From Planctomyces sp. (GTDB lineage Bacteria; Planctomycetota; Planctomycetia; Planctomycetales; Planctomycetaceae), in the NCBI GenBank assembly GCA_005809115.1, contig SYLK01000622.1, positions 1 through 11,460 of the forward strand: a stretch of DNA of 11,460 bases. The letters run 5' to 3'. The notes under the pieces were generated by a model. It worked only from the letters and a program-made list of their open reading frames with translations. It was not told where the DNA came from and did no database searches. The stretch's first letter is position 1. The number at the start of each line of letters is the position of its first letter. Positions 1 through 6,819 of the stretch are shown piece by piece. The translations under genes and the position numbers were made by a program.

Positions 1-127
1 GAGAGTTGGCTAAAACCAGCAGGTTGAATGATGAAACGGACGGCCTGAGGCCGCGGTCGGCCGAATCAGTTCGCAGGAGGGACGTGGCCCCACTCAATCT
101 GCTGTGCGTGCCTGTTCAGCGGGAAGG

Positions 128-520
128 ATGCCAGATTTGGAGCACTCGGAATATCAGTCGGGCGACCTGGTGATCTACACCATGCCGAAACGCAGTCGCC
201 ATCCCGGTCCCCGCGCCCGCTCGATTCACCCCGCTCCGCTGGGCGATGACTATTCGTACGTGGTGGATAAGTTCTGGGTGGTGGTTGAGGCGATTGATCC
301 GTGGCAGGTGCTGCTGAGAACTCGTCGCGGCAAGACGCGGGTGGTGCGGACCGACGATCCGCTCCTGCGAAAAGCTCGCTGGTGGGAACGCTGGCGTTAC
401 CGAAGTCGTTTTCCCGACCCGAACGCTCCAATCCCGGAATTCCGTCCCGACGAGGAGGACTCCGATCAGGAGGACTCCGGGCAGCAATCGCCCGTCCGAG
501 ATGCGAATTCGGACCGCTGA
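128..520 (+). CDS. Small conserved planctomycete protein of unknown function
   Basis: The product is 130 residues. I do not know its function. The central block (GDLVIYT, then HPGPRARSIHPAPLGDDY, then VDKFWVVVEA) resembles a small hypothetical protein that I recall as common in planctomycetes, with a compact, possibly beta-rich core and many basic residues (RTRRGKTRVV). The C-terminus is an acidic, probably disordered tail. It has no signal peptide or membrane segment, so it is probably cytoplasmic. I chose ATG 128 because the conserved block begins before the next ATG (182), while the frame's GTG at 104 adds only a non-conserved stretch. No well-spaced Shine-Dalgarno sequence supports 128: a GGGAAGG abuts the ATG directly, and an AGGAGG at 75-80 is too far upstream. 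The stop lies 7 bp from the duplicated gene tail that follows on the opposite strand. Confidence 0.72.
   Translation: MPDLEHSEYQSGDLVIYTMPKRSRHPGPRARSIHPAPLGDDYSYVVDKFWVVVEAIDPWQVLLRTRRGKTRVVRTDDPLLRKARWWERWRYRSRFPDPNAPIPEFRPDEEDSDQEDSGQQSPVRDANSDR
453..479 (+). repeat. 15-bp-period tandem repeat in the acidic tail
   Basis: The 12-bp unit AGGAGGACTCCG occurs at 453-464 and again at 468-479, a 15-bp period that keeps the reading frame. It gives the repeated five-residue pattern EEDSD / QEDSG in the acidic C-terminus of the upstream protein. It looks like a small slippage or duplication product in a disordered tail. No function is implied. Confidence 0.6.
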
Positions 521-527
521 GACCAGT

Positions 528-644
528 TTACCGGGATTTCAGAAATTCCAGCAGGTCGGCCATCTGCTGGACGCTGATTTCCTTCTCCACGCCTTCGGGC
601 ATCAGCGATCGATTCGTCGCACGCAGCTCGTCAATCTCTTGTCG
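528..644 (-). pseudogene. Orphan 3' end of a PVC-type haem-binding gene (left repeat copy)
   Basis: On the minus strand this stretch encodes 38 residues plus a TAA stop, identical in protein sequence to the last 38 residues of the gene at 1379-4408. It includes the SLMPEG motif that supplies the probable axial methionine of the cytochrome c domain. Similarity stops abruptly at 644, and upstream (645 onward) there is no trace of the CxxCH part, so this is a detached gene tail. Five of 117 bases differ from the right copy (537/1388, 543/1394, 609/1460, 633/1484, 639/1490). All five are synonymous third-position changes, and in all five the left copy has A or T on the plus strand where the right copy has G or C. 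This suggests the fragment came from a gene that diverged under protein-level selection, such as a paralogue or another strain's allele, and was not decaying in place. Confidence 0.85.
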
Positions 645-684
645 GCGCTTCCTCCCGAAAGCGTCAAATTGATCTCTTCGCTCT

Positions 685-720
685 TTGCGAACCGGGCCGC
701 GTTGCGGTATCATCCGGTAT
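685..720 (+). promoter_or_regulatory. Candidate antitoxin promoter with direct-repeat operator
   Basis: TTGCGA (685-690) and TATCAT (708-713) sit 17 bp apart, in the layout of a housekeeping-sigma promoter. The predicted start point would fall at about the ATG of the antitoxin (719), so the transcript would be leaderless or nearly so, which agrees with the lack of a Shine-Dalgarno sequence there. CGGTAT occurs twice exactly 10 bp apart (705-710 and 715-720), overlapping the -10 box and the start codon. That is one helical turn, and could be where an antitoxin or antitoxin-toxin complex represses its own operon. This is inference from spacing only. Confidence 0.4.
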
Positions 721-979
721 GGCTGCGAAACTGACAAAAGAACTGGTGGATGCATTGCACGCCGAGGGTGGTAACGGGCTTCAAGTCGTCGACCCGGAGA
801 CCTCGCGACTGTATTTCATCGTCGACGGTGACGTCCACCGCCAGGCGATGGATGCGTTGCGGCGGCAACAGGATCGCGATGCGATTGCTCAGGGCGTCGC
901 GGAGATGGAAGCGGGTGAAGGGATGCCGGTGGAAGAAGCCCGCAGACTCACGCGGGAACGACTCCTGGCACGCAGATAA
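719..979 (+). CDS. Antitoxin of a type II toxin-antitoxin pair
   Basis: The product is 86 residues. In type II systems this partner binds and neutralises the toxin and usually represses the operon. The evidence is its size, its position and an overlap with a clear ParE/RelE-like toxin: its TAA (977-979) shares one base with the toxin ATG (TAATG), typical of translational coupling. The N-terminal half (LQVVDPETSRLYFIVDGDVH) looks like the Phd/YefM-like fold of planctomycete antitoxins. The C-terminal half (residues about 42-86) is charged and helical, with an AIAQGVAEMEAGEGMP stretch that resembles the toxin-binding tails of RelB, ParD and Phd proteins. The exact antitoxin family is uncertain. 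ATG 719 is the first start after the candidate promoter. Confidence 0.75.
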   Translation: MAAKLTKELVDALHAEGGNGLQVVDPETSRLYFIVDGDVHRQAMDALRRQQDRDAIAQGVAEMEAGEGMPVEEARRLTRERLLARR

Positions 980-1428
980 TGACGTTCCGCGTTGTCATTC
1001 TCCCGCAGGCTCACCGTGACATGATTCGGAACGCAGGCTGGTGGGCCGCGAATCATTCTGTTGAACAGGGGTTGCGGTGGTCCGACGCAATTTATGATCA
1101 GATCGAAACGCTCGCGGACTTCCCGGAGAGCAACGGACTTTCGAACGAGAACGACGAATTCCCCTTCGAGATTCGCGATAAGCTAGTTGGGCTCGGATCA
1201 CACCCGGGCTTTCGGGCCGTTTTCACGATCAGGGAAGACACGGTCTATGTGCTGACCGTTCGTCGTGCAGCTCAGGATGTCCTCCGACCGGGTGAGGTGG
1301 ATCCACCGCCATCCGGTGGACCGTCAATTTCACTCCGATCATCCGCTCGCAGAGCTGTGTTCGAACACTGGGCTGAGTTTACCGGGACTTCAGGAATTCC
1401 AGCAGGTCGGCCATCTGCTGGACGCTGA
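979..1428 (+). CDS. ParE/RelE-superfamily toxin with an extended C-terminus
   Basis: The product is 149 residues. Residues 1-103 match the ParE/RelE (plasmid stabilisation) pattern: AHRDMIRNAGWW near the N-terminus, a helical RWSDAIYDQIETLADFPES block, FPFEIRDKLVGLGSHPGFRAVF, then the closing strand VYVLTVRRAAQDVL. ParE-like members poison DNA gyrase and RelE-like members cut mRNA on the ribosome; the sequence does not settle which applies. Family members usually have about 90-105 residues. The last 40 or so here (from about residue 109) look like read-through: residues 134-149 are encoded by the antisense strand of the PVC gene's 3' end, giving a 50-bp convergent overlap. The native stop was probably lost when the module was joined to the repeat. 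Translation is probably coupled to the antitoxin, since no separate ribosome site is visible. Confidence 0.8.
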   Translation: MTFRVVILPQAHRDMIRNAGWWAANHSVEQGLRWSDAIYDQIETLADFPESNGLSNENDEFPFEIRDKLVGLGSHPGFRAVFTIREDTVYVLTVRRAAQDVLRPGEVDPPPSGGPSISLRSSARRAVFEHWAEFTGTSGIPAGRPSAGR

Positions 1429-1495
1429 TTTCCTTCTCCACGCCTTCGGGCATCAGCGAGCGATTCGTCGCACGCAGCTCGTCGATCTCCTGTCG
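1379..1495 (-). repeat. Right copy of the 117-bp direct repeat flanking the TA module
   Basis: This is the intact-gene partner of the fragment at 528-644, in the same orientation and offset by 851 bp. The copies match at 112 of 117 positions, and the match may extend two bases further (GT, at 526-527 and 1377-1378). The repeat encodes the last 38 codons and the stop of the PVC haem-binding gene. Together the copies bracket the whole TA module, so homologous recombination between them would delete antitoxin and toxin in one step and leave one clean gene end. Confidence 0.9.
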
Positions 1496-4408
1496 CGCGA
1501 TCGTCTGCTCGATCCCTCCCGGCTGACGCAGCACGATCGTGTCACTCGTTTCCGCCATGAGCAGACCGCTGAGCGTGCGGCCGTCCTGTGTGATGACGAT
1601 GTGGTCCGTGTATTTCGGGTCAACACGGCGATTCGGGTCCAGGATGTCATACAGCAGTGCGTCGCGCGCACGGCTCCGCGTATCACTGATGTCGGGGCCG
1701 ACCTGCTGACCCACACCATCGATTCGGTGGCATTTCGAGCAGGATTTTTCAAAGACCCGGGCACCGTCGGCGGCAGATGCCGGAAGGGCCAGAGCAGGCT
1801 GATACGTGTCGGCCACCTCGCGACGGTCGGCCGATACCGTACCGCCAAACAGGGTGGATGCCGCGGCGCGAATCGCCGCGTCCGGGTGCTGCAGCAGTCG
1901 CAGTCTCTGATCCAGGCTGACCACTGACGGCGCGATCGTGCCGGCTGTCATTCTCTGCAGCAGATCCGCGATGGTTTCCGGCCGATTCAGGAGCAGATCG
2001 AGCGTCTGTGAGCGCACGACCGGTTTCAGGGTTTCCCAGTGATTCAGCAGCAGGAGCGCCATCTCGGCCCGGCCGCTGCTCCTCACTGCGTCCATAGCGG
2101 CCGTCTGCAGGGCCGTGGTTTCGTTCGGCTGCAGCAGATTCCCGATTGCCTCGGTCAGCACGTCGGCGGGCTGATATGGCAGCAGCCGGACCGCGGCCAG
2201 GCGATCTGCTTCGGAGCGTTGAGTGTCTTTCGAGACGGCCGCGGCCTGAGCCAGCAGTTGTCGAATTTCGGCTGCCGCGGCAACCAGCGAGGACGGCGGC
2301 TGCGCCAGCAGATCGTGCAAATTTCGTGGTACATTCTTCGCGCCGGATGCCGGCAGCCCGTCAGCAATTCCCAGGAGTATCGTCGTCTGCCACCAGCTCG
2401 GTCCAGCGCGGTCACTGACGATCAGTTCCAGCACGTGCTGCAGTTCCGTCAGATCACCTCGGGCCGCAGTGACGCGGGCGAGTTTCCGCAGCAGGTCCGA
2501 AGAGGGCCGGGCCGGGGACGGCAGGGCCTCGGCAGGCTGCAGCGAGGACGCCGTCTCCGCGGCTGTTCGACCGGCGGCGACAAGCTGAGTCAGAATCACT
2601 CCGCTGCACGTTTCACTCGACGACAGCAATGCGGCACTGAGCCACGGATCGGCACCGATATCCGCTGCCGCGCGCGACAGTGCCCCGGACCGCACCTCCG
2701 GTTCGGCGAACGCCATGGCCAACAGCGCCTGCAGTCGGACTTCGGAGTTCTCATCCTCGCAAAGTGCCGCTGCACGCTGCAGCAGGCGTGCATTTCCGGA
2801 AAAACCGATTCCGACGAGGCGGACGGCATCGCGGCGGACCAGCGGGTGCGGGTCACCGAGTGCCGTGCCGACATCGTCCGAAGTCAACTGCTGCAGACCA
2901 TCGAGTGTCCACAGCGCGTGCATTCGTGCGTGCGGTGTGGCGCGGGCATCCTGCAGCAATGACCGCAGCAGCGGGGCCGCGTCAGCGGACTGCCGTTCGA
3001 CCAGCAGGCGCTGCCCCAGCTGACGCCGCCATCCGGAATTATCCCGCAGCAGAGCCACCAGATCGGCTGCTGTGGACGTCGCCGGCAAGGACCGGGTCGC
3101 GGCAGGCGGATCCGGAACGATGCGCCAGATCCTTCCGCGGTCCTCACCGGCGCGCCAGTCCATTTTCGCCGCCACGTCATCGGGCACAAATTTCGGGTGT
3201 TCCACCCAGAGGCGATACATATCCGCCAGCACGATCGTTCCGTCTGGCGCGTTTGCCAGGCTGGCCGGACGAAACCAGGTATCCGTCGATGCGATGAAGT
3301 CGGCGGCGGGGCGCGCTCGGTCCGCCGTCAGGGAAGCACCGTCCGGCCGGATGATGGAGCGCGTCACCAGATGACCCACCGGTTCGCAGACGAAGACGCT
3401 GTGCCGAAAACTGTCGTCGAACAGATCGCCCCGGTAGGCGGTCACGCCGCACGCAGATGTGTGTGTCCCGGCATGCGACAGCCAGTTGCTCTTCATGTCG
3501 ACCAGCGGATACACGCGCGTGTCCTCTCCTGCTGGTCCGACGTCTGTATGTCCTTTCGACAGTCCGGCGAACGGATTGCGGTTCAAAGCGCTTCTCGGCA
3601 GCAGGTCCGTCATGATCGGATTGCGGTTGGTGCTGAAGAAACGATGGCCATCATCGTCGAATGTATTCCCGAACTGACCGAGTCCCGTGACGGATTCAAA
3701 CTCCATCGTCAGCGGGTGAAAGCGAAAATCCAGGCCGGAAAGTTCTACCGGTGTCTCCGTTTCGAATCCCGGTCGGCGGCACCGGATGTCACCGGGGCCG
3801 TAGGTCAGGTAGATCCAGTTGTCGAATCCTCGGCGCGGGCAGCCGATCTGCATCTGCGGATGGGCCGGTGTGAAGCCGGAAAACCACACCTCCCGGACAT
3901 CGGCAACATGATCGCCGGTGGTATCCTTCAGAAACACAATTTCTGTTTCAGTACACGTCAGAATTCCGCCCATCAGCGGCATCAGGCTGTGACAGAAGGC
4001 CAGGTTGTCGGCAAAGACGGTGCGATGATCCATGCGTCCGTCGCGGTCTTCATCCTGCAGCAGCACGATGCGGGACAGCCGTGGTGCCTCAGGGTCACTC
4101 GGTCCGACCGGATAGTCGCCGTACTCGGCCACGAACATCCGCCCCAGCTCGTCGAACTCGATCGCCACCGGATCGAGCACGATGGGTTCCGCCGCCACAA
4201 GCTCGATGCGGCAGCCCGGCTCCAACTGAAAACAGGCCAGAGATTCCTCGGCCGATTTCGGTGGTTCCGTGGGTTTGTCGATCCAGTGCCGTCCGCCTCG
4301 CTGCTGCTCGACCGATCGAACCAGGTCGGATTCCTCGCCCGTCGCCGCTGCGCCTGTCGCTGCAACAACCGTCGTCGTCAGCCAGATTACACAAGTCAGG
4401 AACCGCAC
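1379..4408 (-). CDS. Secreted PVC-type dehydrogenase-like protein: propeller, HEAT repeats, cytochrome c
   Basis: The product is 1009 residues from GTG 4408. I chose this start because a GGAGGAG (plus 4415-4421) lies 6 bases upstream and the frame then opens with a signal peptide (VRFLTCVIWLTTTVVAATGA). The longer open frame to 4618 overlaps the upstream gene and is unlikely. Residues about 55-432 form the N-terminal membrane-bound-dehydrogenase-like beta-propeller (planctomycete/verrucomicrobial type), with Ca-binding-like acidic loops such as DEDRDGRMD (119-127). Residues about 447-840 are helical HEAT-like repeats. Residues 882-1009 are the PVC haem-binding domain, with CSKCH (890-894) for covalent haem and Met986 in SLMPEG as the probable axial ligand. 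It probably acts outside the cytoplasmic membrane, binding or oxidising a sugar-type substrate and passing electrons to the haem. It is the last gene of the operon, 61 bp after the Gfo/Idh gene. Its 3' end is duplicated at 528-644. The substrate is unknown. Confidence 0.9.
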   Translation of the reverse strand: MRFLTCVIWLTTTVVAATGAAATGEESDLVRSVEQQRGGRHWIDKPTEPPKSAEESLACFQLEPGCRIELVAAEPIVLDPVAIEFDELGRMFVAEYGDYPVGPSDPEAPRLSRIVLLQDEDRDGRMDHRTVFADNLAFCHSLMPLMGGILTCTETEIVFLKDTTGDHVADVREVWFSGFTPAHPQMQIGCPRRGFDNWIYLTYGPGDIRCRRPGFETETPVELSGLDFRFHPLTMEFESVTGLGQFGNTFDDDGHRFFSTNRNPIMTDLLPRSALNRNPFAGLSKGHTDVGPAGEDTRVYPLVDMKSNWLSHAGTHTSACGVTAYRGDLFDDSFRHSVFVCEPVGHLVTRSIIRPDGASLTADRARPAADFIASTDTWFRPASLANAPDGTIVLADMYRLWVEHPKFVPDDVAAKMDWRAGEDRGRIWRIVPDPPAATRSLPATSTAADLVALLRDNSGWRRQLGQRLLVERQSADAAPLLRSLLQDARATPHARMHALWTLDGLQQLTSDDVGTALGDPHPLVRRDAVRLVGIGFSGNARLLQRAAALCEDENSEVRLQALLAMAFAEPEVRSGALSRAAADIGADPWLSAALLSSSETCSGVILTQLVAAGRTAAETASSLQPAEALPSPARPSSDLLRKLARVTAARGDLTELQHVLELIVSDRAGPSWWQTTILLGIADGLPASGAKNVPRNLHDLLAQPPSSLVAAAAEIRQLLAQAAAVSKDTQRSEADRLAAVRLLPYQPADVLTEAIGNLLQPNETTALQTAAMDAVRSSGRAEMALLLLNHWETLKPVVRSQTLDLLLNRPETIADLLQRMTAGTIAPSVVSLDQRLRLLQHPDAAIRAAASTLFGGTVSADRREVADTYQPALALPASAADGARVFEKSCSKCHRIDGVGQQVGPDISDTRSRARDALLYDILDPNRRVDPKYTDHIVITQDGRTLSGLLMAETSDTIVLRQPGGIEQTIARQEIDELRATNRSLMPEGVEKEISVQQMADLLEFLKSR

Positions 4409-4414
4409 GCTGCG

Positions 4415-4421
4415 CTCCTCC
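4415..4421 (-). promoter_or_regulatory. Ribosome binding site that fixes the PVC gene start
   Basis: On the minus strand this reads GGAGGAG, a near-perfect Shine-Dalgarno sequence 6 bases before GTG 4408. It decides in favour of the 1009-residue protein with an N-terminal signal peptide over the longer open frame beginning at 4618, which would bury the signal peptide 70 residues inside and overlap the preceding gene. Confidence 0.8.
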
Positions 4422-4469
4422 GATAAAGTGATCGTAACGGCAGTGAAAGACCGGCGCAGAAAAACCGTG

Positions 4470-5834
4470 TCAGACGACTTCCGGGAGCAGCCACGGTCTG
4501 CGGTATTCCGGGCGAGAGCGCCAGTGATTCGCTTCAGCATCCGGGGCACCGTTTTCCGTGATGAAGGCTTCCGACTGCGGATCCAGGCGAACGGTTCGGC
4601 CGAGTCTCCACGCCACATTCCCTGCGTGACACATCATGGACGAAGGGTGGCCCACGGTTTCCAGGTCGGCATTGGGTTTGTGTCGATCACGCACACAGTC
4701 CAGAAAATTCGCGATGTGCGTCGTGCCGTCATTGTTGCCCGAGTCTTCCGCGATCAGCTGATCCTTTGGATCAAACGCGCGCCAGCGGCGGTTCCCGATC
4801 ACAATATATCCCTGATCTCCATAAACGATGGCGCCTTCACTCTCCTCGTACATCCGATAGGCGTTCCAGACCCGCATTTCATAGGTCAGGAGGCTGCCCG
4901 GGGTTCCGGCATATTCGTACGTGACCTGCAGAGTGTCGGGCCACTCCTGCATGTCATCGAAATACCATTTGCCGCCGCTGGCCGAGATTCGGGACGGGAA
5001 GTTCAGTGGCGCTCCACCGCGGGCTTCAATGGCCGTGCTGAGCGCCCAGCGCGCATAATCCAGCCGATGCACGCCGTCGTTCCCCAGATCTCCTGTTCCG
5101 TAATCAAAGAACCACCGCCATGTTCCCTGGAACCGACGAACGTTAAACGGTCGCAGGGGTGCCGGCCCCAGCCAGAAATCATAGTCGACTCCCTCGGGCG
5201 GTTTGCTGTCTTCCGGGCGTCCGATGTTACCCTGCATCGAACTCTCCCAGGCCTTGGCCGCCAGACAGGTTCCCAGTTTGCCCGTGCGGAGGAACTCGAT
5301 GGCCGAGAGAAAATGCGTGCCACTGCGCGCCTGAATTCCCATCTGCACGATGCGACCATGTTTGCGCATCGCCTGCACCATCCGCTGGCCCTCAACAATG
5401 TTATGGCCATCAGGCTTCTCGACATACACATCTTTGCCGTTCTGACACGCCAGAATCGTGGGGATGGCGTGCCAGTGATCCGGCGTACCCACGACCAGCA
5501 CATCGATGGATCGATCATCCACGAGTTTTCGAAAATCCTTCTCCGCGCGTGGTGCCCGGCCACTCAGTCGCCGGACTCGTTCGATGGCGCCCGGCAGCTT
5601 TCGGGAGTCAATGTCCGCCACAGCCACCACGTCCACGTCCCCGCGGCCGGCGAACGCCTCCAGCAGAAAACCGGCGCGGCCCTCGACTCCCACGCAGCCC
5701 ACCTGAATTCGTTCACTGGCGACGCTCTGCCGCGCGACGGCTGCGGTCGTCGGTACTGCCCCGGCCGCTGCCACAGCCCCGGCCGCTGCCACAGCCCCCG
5801 AAAGAAACTGACGACGGTTTTGGCTGGAGAACAT
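4470..5834 (-). CDS. Tat-exported Gfo/Idh/MocA-family oxidoreductase
   Basis: The product is 454 residues. The N-terminus carries a twin-arginine signal (NRRQFLSG, residues 6-13, then an Ala/Gly/Val-rich core), so the folded protein with its nucleotide cofactor is probably exported. The nucleotide-binding fold starts at about residue 43 (VGCVGVEGRAG, a variant glycine loop), followed by VVAVADID (69-76), TPDHWHA (117-123) and the family signature EKP (139-141). FWLGPAP (220-226) and the active-site region GTGDLGNDGVHRLDYARWAL (245-264) are typical of planctomycete members. These enzymes usually perform NAD(P)- or cofactor-dependent oxidation or reduction of sugars and cyclitols; the substrate here cannot be read. 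The start ATG 5834 has AGGAG (plus 5842-5846) 7 bases upstream. It sits 40 bp after the FAH-family gene and 61 bp before the PVC haem gene, so the three are probably co-transcribed. Confidence 0.92.
   Translation of the reverse strand: MFSSQNRRQFLSGAVAAAGAVAAAGAVPTTAAVARQSVASERIQVGCVGVEGRAGFLLEAFAGRGDVDVVAVADIDSRKLPGAIERVRRLSGRAPRAEKDFRKLVDDRSIDVLVVGTPDHWHAIPTILACQNGKDVYVEKPDGHNIVEGQRMVQAMRKHGRIVQMGIQARSGTHFLSAIEFLRTGKLGTCLAAKAWESSMQGNIGRPEDSKPPEGVDYDFWLGPAPLRPFNVRRFQGTWRWFFDYGTGDLGNDGVHRLDYARWALSTAIEARGGAPLNFPSRISASGGKWYFDDMQEWPDTLQVTYEYAGTPGSLLTYEMRVWNAYRMYEESEGAIVYGDQGYIVIGNRRWRAFDPKDQLIAEDSGNNDGTTHIANFLDCVRDRHKPNADLETVGHPSSMMCHAGNVAWRLGRTVRLDPQSEAFITENGAPDAEANHWRSRPEYRRPWLLPEVV
5758..5793 (-). 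repeat. Perfect 18-bp tandem duplication in the Tat signal peptide
   Basis: Two adjacent identical 18-bp units (5758-5775 and 5776-5793; unit GCCCCGGCCGCTGCCACA on the plus strand) encode the repeated VAAAGA motif in the hydrophobic core of the oxidoreductase's Tat signal. The unit is six codons, so slippage would lengthen or shorten the core without a frameshift. Confidence 0.85.
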
Positions 5835-5874
5835 CAGTCTGCTCCTGAGCTGGGATTTCCGAACCAGCTGTCCA

Positions 5875-6819
5875 TCACTGGACGGGGGTGGTCAACACAC
5901 CGATCGAGCCGATCGAGGCCTCGATGCGATCACCTGACCTGAGCCAGGTTCCCGAGGCATTCCCGACACCGTGGGGTGTGCCGGTGGAAATGATGTCCCC
6001 GGGTTCCAGAGTGACGAAACTGGAAATGAACTCAATGATTGCAGCCACAGGGAAAACCTGAGCCGCAGTTGTGGAATTCTGATGCAGTTTCCCATTTACG
6101 CGCAACTGCAGCGGCAGCGACTGCGGGTCGGGTATGGAGTCGGCCGACGCGATGCAGGGGCCGCAGGGGCAGAAACTGTCGTGCCACTTGCCGTGCAGCC
6201 AGTCGAAAAAGCTGTCCTTCTCACGCAATGTGCGACTGGGGTTCGGGCGGAACTTCCGGTCGGAAATATCATTCACAATCGTATAACCCGCAACGTAGTT
6301 CAGCGCATCGGCTTCGCGCACATGGCGGGCAAGGCGGCCGATCACAACGGCCAGTTCCAGCTCCCAGTCAATGTGGTTCGGCGAGATCTGCGGGAGCAGG
6401 ACGGGCTGACCGGGATCGGTGAGCGTGGTCGAGGGCGGTTTCATGAAAACATAGGGGAACGTCTCGCGCCGCTCGGCTGCCTGTCCGCCACCTTCTTCGA
6501 TATGCCGGGCGTAGTTGCCGGCCAGCAGGAGCAGCTTGTTTGGTCGCGGAATCGGGACCAGCAGCTGGACATCCTGCGGCGTCAGCATGTCGACAGCGGG
6601 AACACCGCCGCTCCGGACAAACGCGTGAAGATCCCGTGCTGCGTCGAAATGCACTCCTCCGGGCAGGTAATCGAGCAGCTGTTCTCCGGAGCCCATATCC
6701 AGCCGCTGGCAGCGGGCTTTTTCCCAGGCTTCCGCCGCGGTGGCAATCGCAACGATGCCGTCTTCACTGTAAAACCCCCCGGCAATAGTGCTCTGGTAAC
6801 GAAAACGGCAAAGGCGCAT
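5875..6819 (-). CDS. Fumarylacetoacetate hydrolase (FAH) family protein
   Basis: The product is 314 residues from ATG 6819. The open frame continues upstream to 6993, but that extension lacks family features, while RLCRFRY and GIVAIA just after this ATG look like the usual FAH N-terminus. A weak AGGA lies 9 bases upstream. The C-terminal catalytic domain is complete: GNYARHIEEGG (101-111), DWELELAVVIGR (151-162) with the probable metal ligands Glu153 and Glu155, YTIVNDISDR (179-188) with Asp184, GKWHDSFCPCGP (210-221), and STGTPHGVG (278-286). Family members hydrolyse or hydrate 2-keto acids (fumarylpyruvate, 2,4-diketo-3-deoxy sugar acids, 2-keto-pentenoates) using Mg or Mn in the cytoplasm. 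In this operon a role late in sugar-acid breakdown is plausible but inferred. It is the first gene of the three-gene operon, 40 bp before the Gfo/Idh gene. Confidence 0.9.
   Translation of the reverse strand: MRLCRFRYQSTIAGGFYSEDGIVAIATAAEAWEKARCQRLDMGSGEQLLDYLPGGVHFDAARDLHAFVRSGGVPAVDMLTPQDVQLLVPIPRPNKLLLLAGNYARHIEEGGGQAAERRETFPYVFMKPPSTTLTDPGQPVLLPQISPNHIDWELELAVVIGRLARHVREADALNYVAGYTIVNDISDRKFRPNPSRTLREKDSFFDWLHGKWHDSFCPCGPCIASADSIPDPQSLPLQLRVNGKLHQNSTTAAQVFPVAAIIEFISSFVTLEPGDIISTGTPHGVGNASGTWLRSGDRIEASIGSIGVLTTPVQ

Noticed and set aside
84..173. GTG-started 29-codon frame directly after the AGGAGG at 75-80, overlapping the gene at 128
   Set aside because: The ribosome-site match is good, but the spacing is only 3 bases, the peptide is featureless, and the frame differs from that of the conserved gene. 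It could be a leader, but there is nothing else to support it.
526..1495. Reading the repeat-bracketed region as an insertion sequence or integron-type element
   Set aside because: There is no transposase or integrase, no terminal inverted repeats, and the flanks are coding gene tails. Recombination between homologous gene ends explains the structure better.
1265..1927. Long plus-strand open frame opposite the PVC haem gene
   Set aside because: It is antisense to the intact haem domain (CxxCH, SLMPEG), lacks recognisable motifs and has the composition expected of a shadow frame in high-GC DNA.
3197..4426. Plus-strand open frame of about 409 codons
   Set aside because: It lies wholly opposite the propeller region of the PVC protein, which has a clear signal peptide and conserved blocks. 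The plus frame has no family features.
4269..5942. Plus-strand open frame of about 557 codons
   Set aside because: It is opposite the Gfo/Idh/MocA gene with its Tat signal and EKP motif. Long antisense frames are common at this GC content.
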